From an uncultured Eubacteriales bacterium (GTDB taxonomy: Bacteria; Bacillota; Clostridia; Oscillospirales; CAG-272), in NCBI GenBank assembly GCA_934433485.1, contig CAKRZR010000019.1, forward strand, positions 1-42,315: a stretch of DNA of 42,315 nucleotides, written 5' to 3'. The notes beneath the pieces were generated by a model that had not been told where the DNA came from, did no database searches, and worked only from the letters and a program-made list of their open reading frames with translations. Below, piece after piece: positions 16,745-24,939 of this stretch (position 1 is the first letter of the stretch; every line of letters begins with the position of its first letter). A program made the position numbers and the translations under genes.

Positions 16745-16773
16745 AGTATAAGCCACGCGGCGCGAAAAAACAA
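16745..16773 (-). promoter_or_regulatory. Promoter of the XRE pair
   Basis: TTGTTT (16773-16768), 17-base spacer, TATACT (16750-16745) on the minus strand. Confidence 0.6.
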
Positions 16774-16857
16774 TAAAGCGTTGCTTGTGTCGGAAAAAAT
16801 CGGTTGCCGCACGGCAGAATCCGCCGACTCAAGTATCGCTTGCGTTCCTGTATACGC

Positions 16858-16891
16858 AAAAAGCGGAGACCGAATCCGCTCCGATCTCCGC
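16858..16891 (-). terminator. Intrinsic terminator after the SGNH hydrolase
   Basis: GCGGAGA (16863-16869) pairs with TCTCCGC (16885-16891); the minus strand continues into TTTTTGCG. It closes the minus-strand run that starts near 21472. Confidence 0.75.
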
Positions 16892-16901
16892 GTATATTTG
16901 T

Positions 16902-17984
16902 TTACGATACGAGAATGCAGCCGATCCGGATCGCGTGTCCCTCGGATTCCTCCGCCTTGCCGTCCGCGATTTTCACGGTCACGGTGTGCGTCCCGTGCGG
17001 CAGATCGTGCGCAAAGAAGGACGGGCCGGCGCGGTTGAATGCTTTGCAGTAGTGATCCCATGCGCGCAGCGGCATTGCTTCACCATCATCCACGGTCACG
17101 ACCACATCTCCCGCGTCCTTCGCCAGCATCCAGTAGAACCCGGCGGACCTGCCCGTAAACGTGAAAGAAAACGCGTCCCCCGGCTTTGTCCCCGCAAAAT
17201 ACCGTGGATACCTGCCGCACATCGTCTCCTCCACCATCGCAAACCCGTCCGTGGTGAGACCGTCCAGTGCGCCGCAGTCGATCATCCGCGCGTCCAGATC
17301 GAGCATCGGACAAAGCGGCTCCGGCAGTACCGCTTTCGCAGGCATATCCGGGATGGTCGTCTCGTCCAACCATTTCGTCATCTGTTCCGTGATCGTCTTT
17401 GTGTAGATCGCGTAGCCCGCGTCGTTTGGATGCACCGTGTCCGTCGTGTACGTGTGGAAATCGCCGCCCGCGCGGATCACGGCATAGTGCAGCGGGTTGC
17501 CCACATCGATAACAGGGAGCGCATAGCGGTGCGCCAGCGTGCAATACGCGCTGCGGGAGATATATTCGCCGCCCTTCTCCAGCATATCGCACACAGCGCC
17601 CGTTGTCGTCAGGATGATCACCACTTCGGCGTACGGATTGTGCGCGTACAGCTTATTGAGGATCGTTTCGCCCTGCCGCAGGATCCGTTCATACGGCACG
17701 CCGCCGTCGTTAACGGCAAACTCCAGAAAGACGAGATCCGGCTCCCCCGAGAGCAGATCGATCTCCTCCCGATACATGCCGAGATCGGAGCCGGTGCCGC
17801 CGATTGCCGCCCGGATCTCCCGAATCTCCGCGTCCGGCCAGCGTGTCCGAAACCATTCCGTCACCAGCGCGCGATAGCACGTCGCGGGAGAAGAAGCCCC
17901 CGCACCCTCCGTGATCGAGCCGCCGAAATACCCGAGCACGCACTTTTTGTCATGCACCAGCCGATATAACGTGTTCGTAAACAT
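16902..17984 (-). CDS. SGNH/GDSL hydrolase with C-terminal beta domain
   Basis: A 360-residue protein. The SGNH catalytic blocks are all present: GGSIT with nucleophile Ser23, GGTGS around Gly63, VND with Asn92, and DTVHPN with Asp182 and His185. Such enzymes are esterases, often removing acetyl groups from polysaccharides. After about residue 230 a beta-rich region (FSFTFTGRSAGFYW, VVVTVDDGEAM, HTVTVKIADGK) resembles a carbohydrate-binding or jelly-roll module. No signal peptide is visible, so it likely acts in the cytosol on imported oligosaccharides. AAGGA lies before the ATG at 17984. It is last in the minus-strand run with the esterase, dapL and dapF, though 80 bases separate it from the esterase. 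Confidence 0.88.
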   Translation of the reverse strand: MFTNTLYRLVHDKKCVLGYFGGSITEGAGASSPATCYRALVTEWFRTRWPDAEIREIRAAIGGTGSDLGMYREEIDLLSGEPDLVFLEFAVNDGGVPYERILRQGETILNKLYAHNPYAEVVIILTTTGAVCDMLEKGGEYISRSAYCTLAHRYALPVIDVGNPLHYAVIRAGGDFHTYTTDTVHPNDAGYAIYTKTITEQMTKWLDETTIPDMPAKAVLPEPLCPMLDLDARMIDCGALDGLTTDGFAMVEETMCGRYPRYFAGTKPGDAFSFTFTGRSAGFYWMLAKDAGDVVVTVDDGEAMPLRAWDHYCKAFNRAGPSFFAHDLPHGTHTVTVKIADGKAEESEGHAIRIGCILVS

Positions 17985-18064
17985 TCTTGCAGAGTCCTTT
18001 CTTCATCCGATCAAAAAAGGTTTTGCCAGGCTTTTTCAAAAGCCGCGTTCCCCGTCTCCTCGCG

Positions 18065-18907
18065 TTATTTTCGCCGTTTTTTTGAACCGAGCCAGATTGC
18101 CGCGCCTGCGAGAAGGAGCGCACCGATCCCGCCGCCTGCCGCGATGGCTTTTTTGCGGTTGCGGGCAGCCTTTTCCCAAGCGACGCGCCGGTCATGACGG
18201 GACTGGGCGAACAGCCACTCAAATACCTCACGGTCGCTGTAGACGAGGTCCCAGATCGCGTGGTCGCAGCCGGTGAACTCCGTATAGCGCGCGAGCAGAC
18301 CGCCGTTTTTGCGGATGCAGGCGTACATCAGACGATCGCCGTCCGGGGAAACAGCCGTGTCCTCGGAGCCGTGGAAGGCCCAGACCGGGATTTGCGCGAG
18401 AGAGGCAGCGTGGGTCACGTCACAGCCGCCGCAGACCGGGATCCCCGCCGCGAACAGTTTGCCATGCCGCGTGAGCAGATCCCAGACGCCAAAGCCGCCC
18501 ATCGACGTACCGACGGCGTAGACCCTGTCCTCGTCGATGTTGCAAAAGCTCTTGATATAGCTGATGATCGAAATCACTGTGGCAAGCTCCGTCGATTCCG
18601 GCACCTCCGCTGTCCGATATTGCCCGCTTTCATACGGCGCGTTCACCCACTGTGCCGTTTCCGCCATCTGCGGCGCTAAGATGACCGCGTCGTAAAGCGG
18701 AGATTTTTCGTTGCGGAACGCGTATTCCAGCACGTCTAACTGCCGTTCGTTGTCGGTACCGCGGCAGCCAGCGCCGTGCAGGTACACGACCAGCGGATAC
18801 CGCTCGCCGCAGTCGTAATTTTTTGGGATGTATAGCCGATAGGGCATTGTAAAGCCGTCCGCGCCGGTGAAGGTGTAACGGCGGAATAGATTCTGTAATG
18901 ATTGCAT
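18065..18907 (-). CDS. Alpha/beta-hydrolase esterase with C-terminal membrane anchor
   Basis: A 280-residue protein related to the feruloyl-esterase/PHB-depolymerase-like branch of alpha/beta hydrolases. Oxyanion segment VVYLHGAGCRG (40-50), nucleophile Ser135 in GTSMGG, acid Asp183 in GSEDTAVSPD and His216 in GCDHAIWD complete the triad. The N-terminus has no signal peptide, yet the C-terminus ends in a hydrophobic stretch (GGGIGALLLAGAAIWLG) followed by SKKRRK, like a tail anchor; no LPXTG sorting motif precedes it. It would then sit on the inner face of the membrane. The start has AGGGGGG upstream. It follows dapL by 33 bases in the same direction. Confidence 0.85.
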   Translation of the reverse strand: MQSLQNLFRRYTFTGADGFTMPYRLYIPKNYDCGERYPLVVYLHGAGCRGTDNERQLDVLEYAFRNEKSPLYDAVILAPQMAETAQWVNAPYESGQYRTAEVPESTELATVISIISYIKSFCNIDEDRVYAVGTSMGGFGVWDLLTRHGKLFAAGIPVCGGCDVTHAASLAQIPVWAFHGSEDTAVSPDGDRLMYACIRKNGGLLARYTEFTGCDHAIWDLVYSDREVFEWLFAQSRHDRRVAWEKAARNRKKAIAAGGGIGALLLAGAAIWLGSKKRRK

Positions 18908-18940
18908 GTTCGATCCCCCCTTTTGATGTACTTCTGTCTG

Positions 18941-20122
18941 TTATAGCACGCGCCGCAGCCGTTCGATCGCTTCCGCTGTGTCCTCGTGCGATCCGAACGC
19001 TGTCAGACGGAAATGGTGTTCTCCTTTTTCACCGAAGCCGACGCCCGGTGTTCCGACGACCTGCGCGTTTTCAAGCAGGTACGAGAAGAAATCCCACGAC
19101 GCCATATTGTCCGGGCAGTGGAGCCAGATATACGGCGCATCCACGCCGCCGGTATACGAAACGCCTTTTTCCGTGAGCAGGGACGCAATTGCCGCCGCGT
19201 TTTGTCTGTAATACGCGATGTTTGCCTGACAAGCTGCCCAGCCATCCGCGGAAAACGCAGCTTCGGCGGCACGCTGGACTGGGTAGGAAATCCCGTTGAA
19301 TTTTGCCGCCTGCCGTCTTGCCCAAAGCGCGCTTACGGAAGTGCCGTCCGCTGTCAATTCGCGCGGGATCACGACCCAGCCGCAGCGCACTCCGGTGAAT
19401 CCGGCGCATTTGGAGAAGCTGCCGATCTCAATGGCGCATTCCCGGCTGCCCGGAATCTCAAAAATGCTGTGCGGCGCGTCTGTGGTGATAAACGCCTCGT
19501 ACGCGGCGTCGTATAGTATGAGCGAGCCGGTGCGGCAGGCGTAGTCAACCCACGCGGCAAGCTCGTCTCTCGTATAGGCTGCGCCGGTCGGGTTGTTCGG
19601 CGAGCAGAGATAGACGACAAATCCGCTGCCGTGCGGCAGATCGTCCGGTGTGGGCAGCGCGCCGTTTTCGCCGGAAATGTAGGTGATGTGTCGACCTGCC
19701 ATCACATTCGCGTCCACGTACGCCGGGTATACCGGATCCGGGATGAGCACCTCGTTGTCCCCAAAAATGTCCGTGAGATTGCCGAGATCCGACTTCGCGC
19801 CGTCTCCGCAGAACACCTCCGCACGTGCAAGTGGCACGCCGTAGAGGGCGTAATGCGCACAGACCGCGTCACGAAGAAAATCGTAACCGTATTCCGGCGG
19901 ATATCCGCGAAATGTCTCTTTGACGCCCAATTCATAGACTGCCTGTGCCATCGCGTCCACCACGATTGGCGCAAGCGGCTGCGTTACGTCTCCGATGCCG
20001 AGGGAAACGATCCGCTTGTCCGGGTGGGCTGCCTTGTAGGTATCTACCTTATTGCGGATGGAAGAAAACAGATAGCTGTCCGCAAGGGCGCGAAAATGGG
20101 AATTCATTCTGCACTGTATCAT
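18941..20122 (-). CDS. dapL: LL-diaminopimelate aminotransferase
   Basis: A 393-residue class I/II aminotransferase. It converts tetrahydrodipicolinate and glutamate directly to LL-diaminopimelate, the short route to lysine and peptidoglycan precursors. The PLP lysine lies in SFSKCAGFTGVR (about residue 240); CSPNNPTGAAYT and the aspartate of LILYDAAYEAFI complete the cofactor site. The N-terminal GIGDVTQPLAPIVVDAM is characteristic of DapL. It starts inside the dapF stop (ATGA, 20119-20122) with AGGAGACGAGCT upstream, so dapF and dapL are coupled; the product of DapL is the substrate of DapF. Slightly shorter than some family members but with all domains. Confidence 0.95.
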   Translation of the reverse strand: MIQCRMNSHFRALADSYLFSSIRNKVDTYKAAHPDKRIVSLGIGDVTQPLAPIVVDAMAQAVYELGVKETFRGYPPEYGYDFLRDAVCAHYALYGVPLARAEVFCGDGAKSDLGNLTDIFGDNEVLIPDPVYPAYVDANVMAGRHITYISGENGALPTPDDLPHGSGFVVYLCSPNNPTGAAYTRDELAAWVDYACRTGSLILYDAAYEAFITTDAPHSIFEIPGSRECAIEIGSFSKCAGFTGVRCGWVVIPRELTADGTSVSALWARRQAAKFNGISYPVQRAAEAAFSADGWAACQANIAYYRQNAAAIASLLTEKGVSYTGGVDAPYIWLHCPDNMASWDFFSYLLENAQVVGTPGVGFGEKGEHHFRLTAFGSHEDTAEAIERLRRVL

Positions 20123-21000
20123 AGCTCGTCTCCTGATTGAAATGTACCGACAAACGCGGTTTCTGCGGGACCTGTGAGGGTGACCTGCCAGTTCGGCTGT
20201 ACCGTCACCTGTACGTCGCCGCCGCGCAGATGCACCGTTACCGGCGTGTCAAACGCGCTGTATCCGTTTCGGATCGCGGCGCATACGGCAGCACATGCTC
20301 CGGTACCGCACGCCATTGTTTCTCCGCTGCCCCGTTCGTAGACCCGCATTTCCAGCGTCTGCGCGTCATGGACACGGATAAACTCCACGTTCACACCCTC
20401 CGGGAACAGCGGTGTGCCGTAGTCGGTGCGGTATGCGGCAATCTCTCCCGCAATCTCCGTGATGGGCAGCGTCTCGGGCGAAACATCCGTGAACAGCACC
20501 GCGTGCGGATTGCCCATCGACACGGCACAGAGGAGGATCGTTTGTCCGTCCACGATCACCGGAATATGCTGTGTGTCGCAGGCGTTCACCGGAATTTCCG
20601 CACCCGTGTGGGACGCTACGCCCATATCCACGGACGCGCCGTCACAGATCCCGTCATGGATCCGCAGTCGGACCACGCGCAGCCCTGCCGCAGTCTCAAT
20701 GCGCAGGACGGGTGCGGTGGCGTATCCGTGATCGAACAGGAATTTTCCGACGCAGCGGATACCGTTGCCGCACATTTTTCCTTCACTGCCGTCCGCGTTG
20801 AACATGCGCATGCGTCCGTGGTTTGCACTATCGCGCGGCGGACACACGAGAATGAGTCCGTCGGAGCCGATACCGCGGTGTCTCTCGGACAATCGGACGG
20901 CAAGCGCGGCGGGATCGCGGATAAACGGCGTATCGAACTGGTCAATATAGACGTAATCGTTGCCGCAGCCGTGCATTTTCGTGAAGGGAATGGTTTGCAT
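20119..21000 (-). CDS. dapF: Diaminopimelate epimerase
   Basis: A 293-residue epimerase converting LL- to meso-diaminopimelate, needed for peptidoglycan and lysine. The two catalytic cysteines are visible: Cys77 in MCGNGIRC and Cys231 in ACGTGACA. The N-terminal FTKMHGCGNDYVYID is the family signature. GAGGTGAATTTTCC precedes the ATG at 21000. The gene overlaps dapL by 4 bases and follows the DUF523-like gene by 25 bases, so the three probably form one transcript with promoter at 21558-21586. Nothing unusual in length or motifs. Confidence 0.97.
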   Translation of the reverse strand: MQTIPFTKMHGCGNDYVYIDQFDTPFIRDPAALAVRLSERHRGIGSDGLILVCPPRDSANHGRMRMFNADGSEGKMCGNGIRCVGKFLFDHGYATAPVLRIETAAGLRVVRLRIHDGICDGASVDMGVASHTGAEIPVNACDTQHIPVIVDGQTILLCAVSMGNPHAVLFTDVSPETLPITEIAGEIAAYRTDYGTPLFPEGVNVEFIRVHDAQTLEMRVYERGSGETMACGTGACAAVCAAIRNGYSAFDTPVTVHLRGGDVQVTVQPNWQVTLTGPAETAFVGTFQSGDEL

Positions 21001-21025
21001 GGAAAATTCACCTCTTTTGGGATCG

Positions 21026-21472
21026 TTATTGAATATCTATGGAGGATACAAGGTTCTCGAGCGTCTCCTCTGTGCATAGGGGGACCTTATTTTCCCGGAA
21101 CAGCGCCGCTGTCACGCCGTCGCCGGGGAGCAATGTGCCTGTGAAGGTACCGTCATAGATCGCACCGACGCCGCAGGACGGACTTTTCGCCTTGCAGATC
21201 GCGCCGTCACAACCAAGGGTGCGATAGAGCGATAGACCAATCGCTGCGCCGGAGACGTAATTTTCGGTTACATCACGTCCGTCTTTTGTGACCACGCGCC
21301 CGCAATGGAGCTCCGCCGGTGTACGCGGTGTCGCAAGTCCTCCGTAGATTTCCGGACAGAACGGGATGAGCGTGTGCGTTTTGGCAAGGGCGATCACTGC
21401 CTCACAGGGCTTTGCCTGTCCGTCGTAGCGGCACGGAATGCCGAGCAGGCACGCGCTGACGAGATATTTCAT
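21026..21472 (-). CDS. DUF523 family protein (TudS-like, iron-sulfur)
   Basis: A 148-residue protein with the DUF523 cysteine motifs: SACLLGIPCRYDG at the N-terminus, FCPEIYGG, and AKSPSCGVGAIYDG. In the characterised member TudS, three cysteines hold a [4Fe-4S] cluster that removes sulfur from thiouracil; whether this homolog does so is unknown. The ATG at 21472 gives the usual N-terminus MKYLVSACLLG, but no good ribosome site lies just before it; AAAGGAG is 60-odd bases upstream, leaving a long leader. It is first in the line with dapF and dapL; the functional link to diaminopimelate synthesis is not obvious. Confidence 0.88.
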   Translation of the reverse strand: MKYLVSACLLGIPCRYDGQAKPCEAVIALAKTHTLIPFCPEIYGGLATPRTPAELHCGRVVTKDGRDVTENYVSGAAIGLSLYRTLGCDGAICKAKSPSCGVGAIYDGTFTGTLLPGDGVTAALFRENKVPLCTEETLENLVSSIDIQ

Positions 21473-21557
21473 TGGTTTGGATACACAGCAGAACGCGACA
21501 GAGATGGATGTACGATTGGTTCTGTGCGTCGCCAGTCTCCTTTCGCAGTTTTCCTAC

Positions 21558-21586
21558 AGTATAGCATAGATGCGGGTAAAATGCAA
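21558..21586 (-). promoter_or_regulatory. Promoter of the DUF523-dapF-dapL run
   Basis: TTGCAT (21586-21581), 17-base spacer, TATACT (21563-21558) on the minus strand, just behind the tRNA terminator. Confidence 0.7.
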
Positions 21587-21605
21587 TTGGCAGAATGTGA
21601 AGAAA

Positions 21606-21642
21606 AATAAAAAATACGAGACATTGTTTCCAACATCTCGTA
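21606..21642 (-). terminator. Intrinsic terminator of the tRNA gene
   Basis: TACGAGA (21615-21621) pairs with TCTCGTA (21636-21642); the minus strand continues into TTTTTTATTTTTC. Confidence 0.85.
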
Positions 21643-21645
21643 CTT

Positions 21646-21721
21646 TGGCGCGCCCTATAGGATTCGAACCTACGACCTACCGGTTCGTAGCCGGGCACTC
21701 TATCCACTGAGCTAAGGGCGC
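21646..21721 (-). tRNA. tRNA-Arg (anticodon ACG)
   Basis: A 76-base cloverleaf on the minus strand: acceptor GCGCCCT/AGGGCGC, D-loop AGCTCAGTGGATAGAGT, anticodon loop CTACGAA giving ACG, T-loop GGTTCGAATCC, discriminator G and an encoded CCA (21648-21646). ACG, read as inosine at position 34, decodes CGU/CGC/CGA. One anticodon-stem pair (the outermost, 27-43) looks like a C-U mismatch. Confidence 0.95.
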
Positions 21722-21746
21722 ACACGCTCTTTCTGAACGCTCATAT

Positions 21747-21775
21747 ATGATACCACACTTGTCCCGGTTTGTCAA
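21747..21775 (-). promoter_or_regulatory. Promoter of the tRNA-Arg gene
   Basis: TTGACA (21775-21770), 17-base spacer, TATCAT (21752-21747) on the minus strand. Confidence 0.8.
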
Positions 21776-21836
21776 GAGCTTTTTGAAATTTTTTTGAAAA
21801 AGTTGCATTGTGGCAGAGCCGCACGATTGGAATCGA

Positions 21837-23561
21837 TTATTGCGCCACGGTATACAGTGCGTAAAAGTAGCCCTTTTTTGCCATCAGCGCGTCAAAGGTA
21901 CCCGATTCCGCGATCGTTCCGTTCTTCAATACGTAAATCCCGTTGTATCGGCGCAGCAGGGATTCCTCCAGTGTATGCGTGACGACGATCCGCGTGATGC
22001 CGGCGAGAGACAAAATATCGGCGGAGACCTGGTGCGCCGTCTGCGGATCGAGCGCGGAGGTCGCTTCATCCACAAGCAGCACATCGGCGTTTTTGAGTAA
22101 GCTCCGCGCGATGGAGATGCGCTGCTTTTCTCCGCCGGACAGCGTACAACCGCCCTCGCCGACAGAGCTGTCCATGCCGCGCGCCGCGACAAACTCCGTG
22201 AGATGCGCGTGGGTGACCGCGTCCTTTACCGCCGCCGACGGGAAATCGCGGAACATGGTGATGTTGTCCCGCATCGACGCGTTGAACACAAAGACGTTTT
22301 GCTGAATGGAGCCGATCTGCTCATACAGGGACGTCGGGGAAATATCCCGCAGCTCCACGTCGTCGAAACAAATGCTGCCGCGGTACGGGGTGCCGGGGGA
22401 TTGCAGAAGATTTAATAAGGTGGATTTCCCGCATCCGCTCGCACCGACGATGGCGTAGGATTTTCCGGCGGCAAACCGTGCCGTGATATGGTGCAGCACT
22501 TCTGTGTCCGCCGTATAGCCGAAGGATACGTCGTCAAGGAAAATCCCGGCAGTCAGCCGCGGCAGGATGACCGTTCCGTCCGCGCTCGGATTTTGCGCCA
22601 GCGCATCCGCGAGCTTTGCGACAAGACCGCGGGAGGCTTTGCGGGAGGCGAGAAAGCCTGGCAGAGCGGCGATCGGATCGATGGTGAAGTTCATGAGGTT
22701 GACAAACAGGATGACGGCGCCCGCCGTGAGCCCGCTGCCCGAGAGCACAAGCCATGCGCCCGCTAAAAACACGCCAAGCTGCGCGAATACAGCGGTCACG
22801 GCGCCTGCCATGGAGATCATGGCTTTCCGGTGCGCACGCGATTGTTTTTCCGCCTCCAGAGAGCGGTTGTGCGCGGCAAACATGGAGAAAATCTCCCGCT
22901 CCGCCCGAAAACTTTTGACAACGGAAAATCCGGCGAGGCAGTCATGCAGGGCGGCGGTGAAATCCCGATTCTCCTCCGATACGCGTGTTTCCGCCTTTGC
23001 CAGTCCGTTTCCGCAGAGCAGGGAAGCGGCAAACGGCAGCGCGGTCAAGACGGCGGCGATCCCGGTCAGAATCGGCGAATAGCGCAGCATCAGACAGAGC
23101 GCGCCCGCAAAGGTCACGAGCTTGGTCGCCATGGACAACTGATTTGCCAGATAGTCTGTCTCAATGGCGGCAGCGTCGTTTGTCAGCGCGGAGAGATAGG
23201 TCGCTGTGTTTTCCGCACGAAAGGAAGAAATGCTCTTTTCCATCAATTTGCGGAACGCGAAATCCTTGTACTGCCGCATCGCTCGCGCAAGAAACCGCGG
23301 ACGCACCGTGGCGTCAAAGAGAGAGAACATGACGCACAGTCCGACAAGCGCCGCGCAGAGGATGGCAAGAAGCGAAAGCGGCATGCTGTTCTGTATGCCG
23401 GATGCGGTGTCGATCGTCTGCTGCAGGAGCCACGATAGGAGCAGGTTTAAGCTCCCTGCGCAGAGAGAGGCTGTGACGGAGAGTATAAAGAGCGCGTGGT
23501 TCCCATGGTAAAACTGTGCGGTAAGCGCGCGCCGCGTGGGATCAGTGGCTGGCCGTGCCAT
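21837..23561 (-). CDS. ABC exporter, fused membrane/ATPase
   Basis: A 574-residue half-transporter: membrane domain about 20-310, then ATPase domain with Walker A GASGCGKST (about 373), LSGGEKQ (about 474), Walker B VLLVDE (about 494) and H-loop VTHTLEE (about 528). It is alone, unlike the pair at 1199-4941, so probably works as a homodimer. It overlaps the upstream XRE gene by 20 bases; the AAGGAG ribosome site for the ATG at 23561 lies inside that gene. The tight coupling suggests that the regulator controls this exporter. The substrate is unknown; a peptide or drug is typical. No strong terminator is seen before the tRNA promoter. Confidence 0.9.
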   Translation of the reverse strand: MARPATDPTRRALTAQFYHGNHALFILSVTASLCAGSLNLLLSWLLQQTIDTASGIQNSMPLSLLAILCAALVGLCVMFSLFDATVRPRFLARAMRQYKDFAFRKLMEKSISSFRAENTATYLSALTNDAAAIETDYLANQLSMATKLVTFAGALCLMLRYSPILTGIAAVLTALPFAASLLCGNGLAKAETRVSEENRDFTAALHDCLAGFSVVKSFRAEREIFSMFAAHNRSLEAEKQSRAHRKAMISMAGAVTAVFAQLGVFLAGAWLVLSGSGLTAGAVILFVNLMNFTIDPIAALPGFLASRKASRGLVAKLADALAQNPSADGTVILPRLTAGIFLDDVSFGYTADTEVLHHITARFAAGKSYAIVGASGCGKSTLLNLLQSPGTPYRGSICFDDVELRDISPTSLYEQIGSIQQNVFVFNASMRDNITMFRDFPSAAVKDAVTHAHLTEFVAARGMDSSVGEGGCTLSGGEKQRISIARSLLKNADVLLVDEATSALDPQTAHQVSADILSLAGITRIVVTHTLEESLLRRYNGIYVLKNGTIAESGTFDALMAKKGYFYALYTVAQ

Positions 23562-24627
23562 TGTCGGTCATCTCCTTCCAGAGGTCGAAAAGGGTGTTGT
23601 TGTCGAGAGAACGCAGGGTGTTCTCAATGCCGACACGCGCCGTGGTGCCAAGGTCGTCGTACAGACTGTGTGATTCCGCATCCTGTAGAAATCGCAGTGC
23701 GCGGGAATCGTAATTCGGCTGCGCGTCGAAGGCGTCGGCAAGACATAACGCCTCGGCTAAGGCGGCACGCGCGTTTTCCAGCTGTCCCAGCTGCCACAAT
23801 GCCTGCGCGAGACAGGTATACAGCAGTCCATCGAGCTTGTCGAGAAAGCTGACATGCTCCGGCAGCTTCAAACCGTGGAAAAACGCGATTCCAAAACGGA
23901 GCATTTCCTCCGCGTCGGCATAGTTCCCTTTGCACATATACGCGTCAGAGTATCCAATTACGACCCGGATCAGGGAGGCGATATTGTTCAGCAGTGCCTG
24001 CGCCAGGTACGGCATGGCTTCGTCCGACCGGTGCAGCTCACTGGTCAGCGTGATCCCGATGAGATCGTTGTACATACCGCCCGCGTTGTGGGATTTCATC
24101 ATGTTCACGGCCTTTTCCGCTTCGTCCAGATTGAGCAGCAGCGCCGCCATGTCGCCGCACAGGGTGTCCTCGTTCAGTCGGCTGTCACGGTTCTGCGCGA
24201 GGAGCGACTGTGCACTCGTCAGCAGCTTCACGGCACGGCGCAGCAGGGATTTGTCGTGTCGTTCCATGCCGAACGCGCCGTACAGAGCCGCGCTGTAGTA
24301 CACGATCTCAAAATGGTTCGGGTACTTTTTCAGCGCCTTTTCCGCCTCCGACAGTCCCGCCGGGTCCTTGTCGTTCCGACACTTCTGGAGCCGCGCGAGA
24401 CATGCGTCCAGTCGGTTGTCGCGCATTTCATAGCCGAGCAGAACGTCCACGGAGGTGTCGAAGAAGTCCGCCAGCTCCATGACCATCGACAATTCCGGCT
24501 GCGACAGACGCGCCTCCCATTTGTAGACAGCACCTACCGTTACGCCAAGCACCTCCGCGAGCTGTTCCTGTGTCAGAGCGCGTTCCTTACGCATCCGCCG
24601 TATATTGTCCGCGAGCTTTGTTACCAT
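23542..24627 (-). CDS. XRE-family regulator with helical (TPR-like) C-terminus
   Basis: A 361-residue protein with an N-terminal XRE helix-turn-helix (LADNIRRMRKERALTQEQLA, LGVTVGAVYKWEA; residues about 1-65) and a long helical region (about 75-340) with repeated pairs of helices such as GLSEAEKALKKYPNHFEIVY, ENARAALAEALCLADAF, in the manner of TPR-containing peptide-sensing regulators. The ATG at 24627 has AAGGA at workable distance; an ATG three codons upstream (24636) would have no spacing to it. It overlaps the ABC exporter by 20 bases, so both are made from one message. It is unrelated in repeat sequence to the LDY..ED pair at 14599-16687. Confidence 0.87.
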   Translation of the reverse strand: MVTKLADNIRRMRKERALTQEQLAEVLGVTVGAVYKWEARLSQPELSMVMELADFFDTSVDVLLGYEMRDNRLDACLARLQKCRNDKDPAGLSEAEKALKKYPNHFEIVYYSAALYGAFGMERHDKSLLRRAVKLLTSAQSLLAQNRDSRLNEDTLCGDMAALLLNLDEAEKAVNMMKSHNAGGMYNDLIGITLTSELHRSDEAMPYLAQALLNNIASLIRVVIGYSDAYMCKGNYADAEEMLRFGIAFFHGLKLPEHVSFLDKLDGLLYTCLAQALWQLGQLENARAALAEALCLADAFDAQPNYDSRALRFLQDAESHSLYDDLGTTARVGIENTLRSLDNNTLFDLWKEMTDNGTASH

Positions 24628-24660
24628 ATTTCCCATGTCCTTTCCAGATTTGTTGCCTAT

Positions 24661-24689
24661 AGTATAGCAGAAATCGGCGCGGATGAAAA
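24661..24689 (-). promoter_or_regulatory. Promoter of the XRE-ABC operon
   Basis: TTTTCA (24689-24684), 17-base spacer, TATACT (24666-24661). The gene-free stretch 24628-24939 carries this promoter and the divergent one at 24861-24889; between them I see no gene or known RNA. Confidence 0.55.
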
Positions 24690-24860
24690 CCCACTTATCA
24701 TACGAATTGTAGAAAATATTTTATACCGTTGGTATGGCTTGCATGCGGTCGTTTCGCACAAGATGGGTACAGATCCCGCAAAAAGGCGCGCGAATGGACG
24801 GTTTTCACAGCACGGGCACAAAACTTTCCGCCAAAAATCACAGAAAAACCGGGGAAGGAA

Positions 24861-24889
24861 TTGCATTGCCCGGCGAAATATGGTATAAT
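24861..24889 (+). promoter_or_regulatory. Promoter of the membrane parvulin gene
   Basis: TTGCAT (24861-24866), 17-base spacer, TATAAT (24884-24889). Confidence 0.8.
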
Positions 24890-24939
24890 ACTGGCAGTGT
24901 GTCCTCGGAGAACGAGAGAAGCATCGAAAGGAAATGTAT

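Noticed and set aside
18065..18180. Sortase signal at the end of the esterase
   Set aside because: No LPXTG-like motif before the hydrophobic helix and no N-terminal signal peptide.
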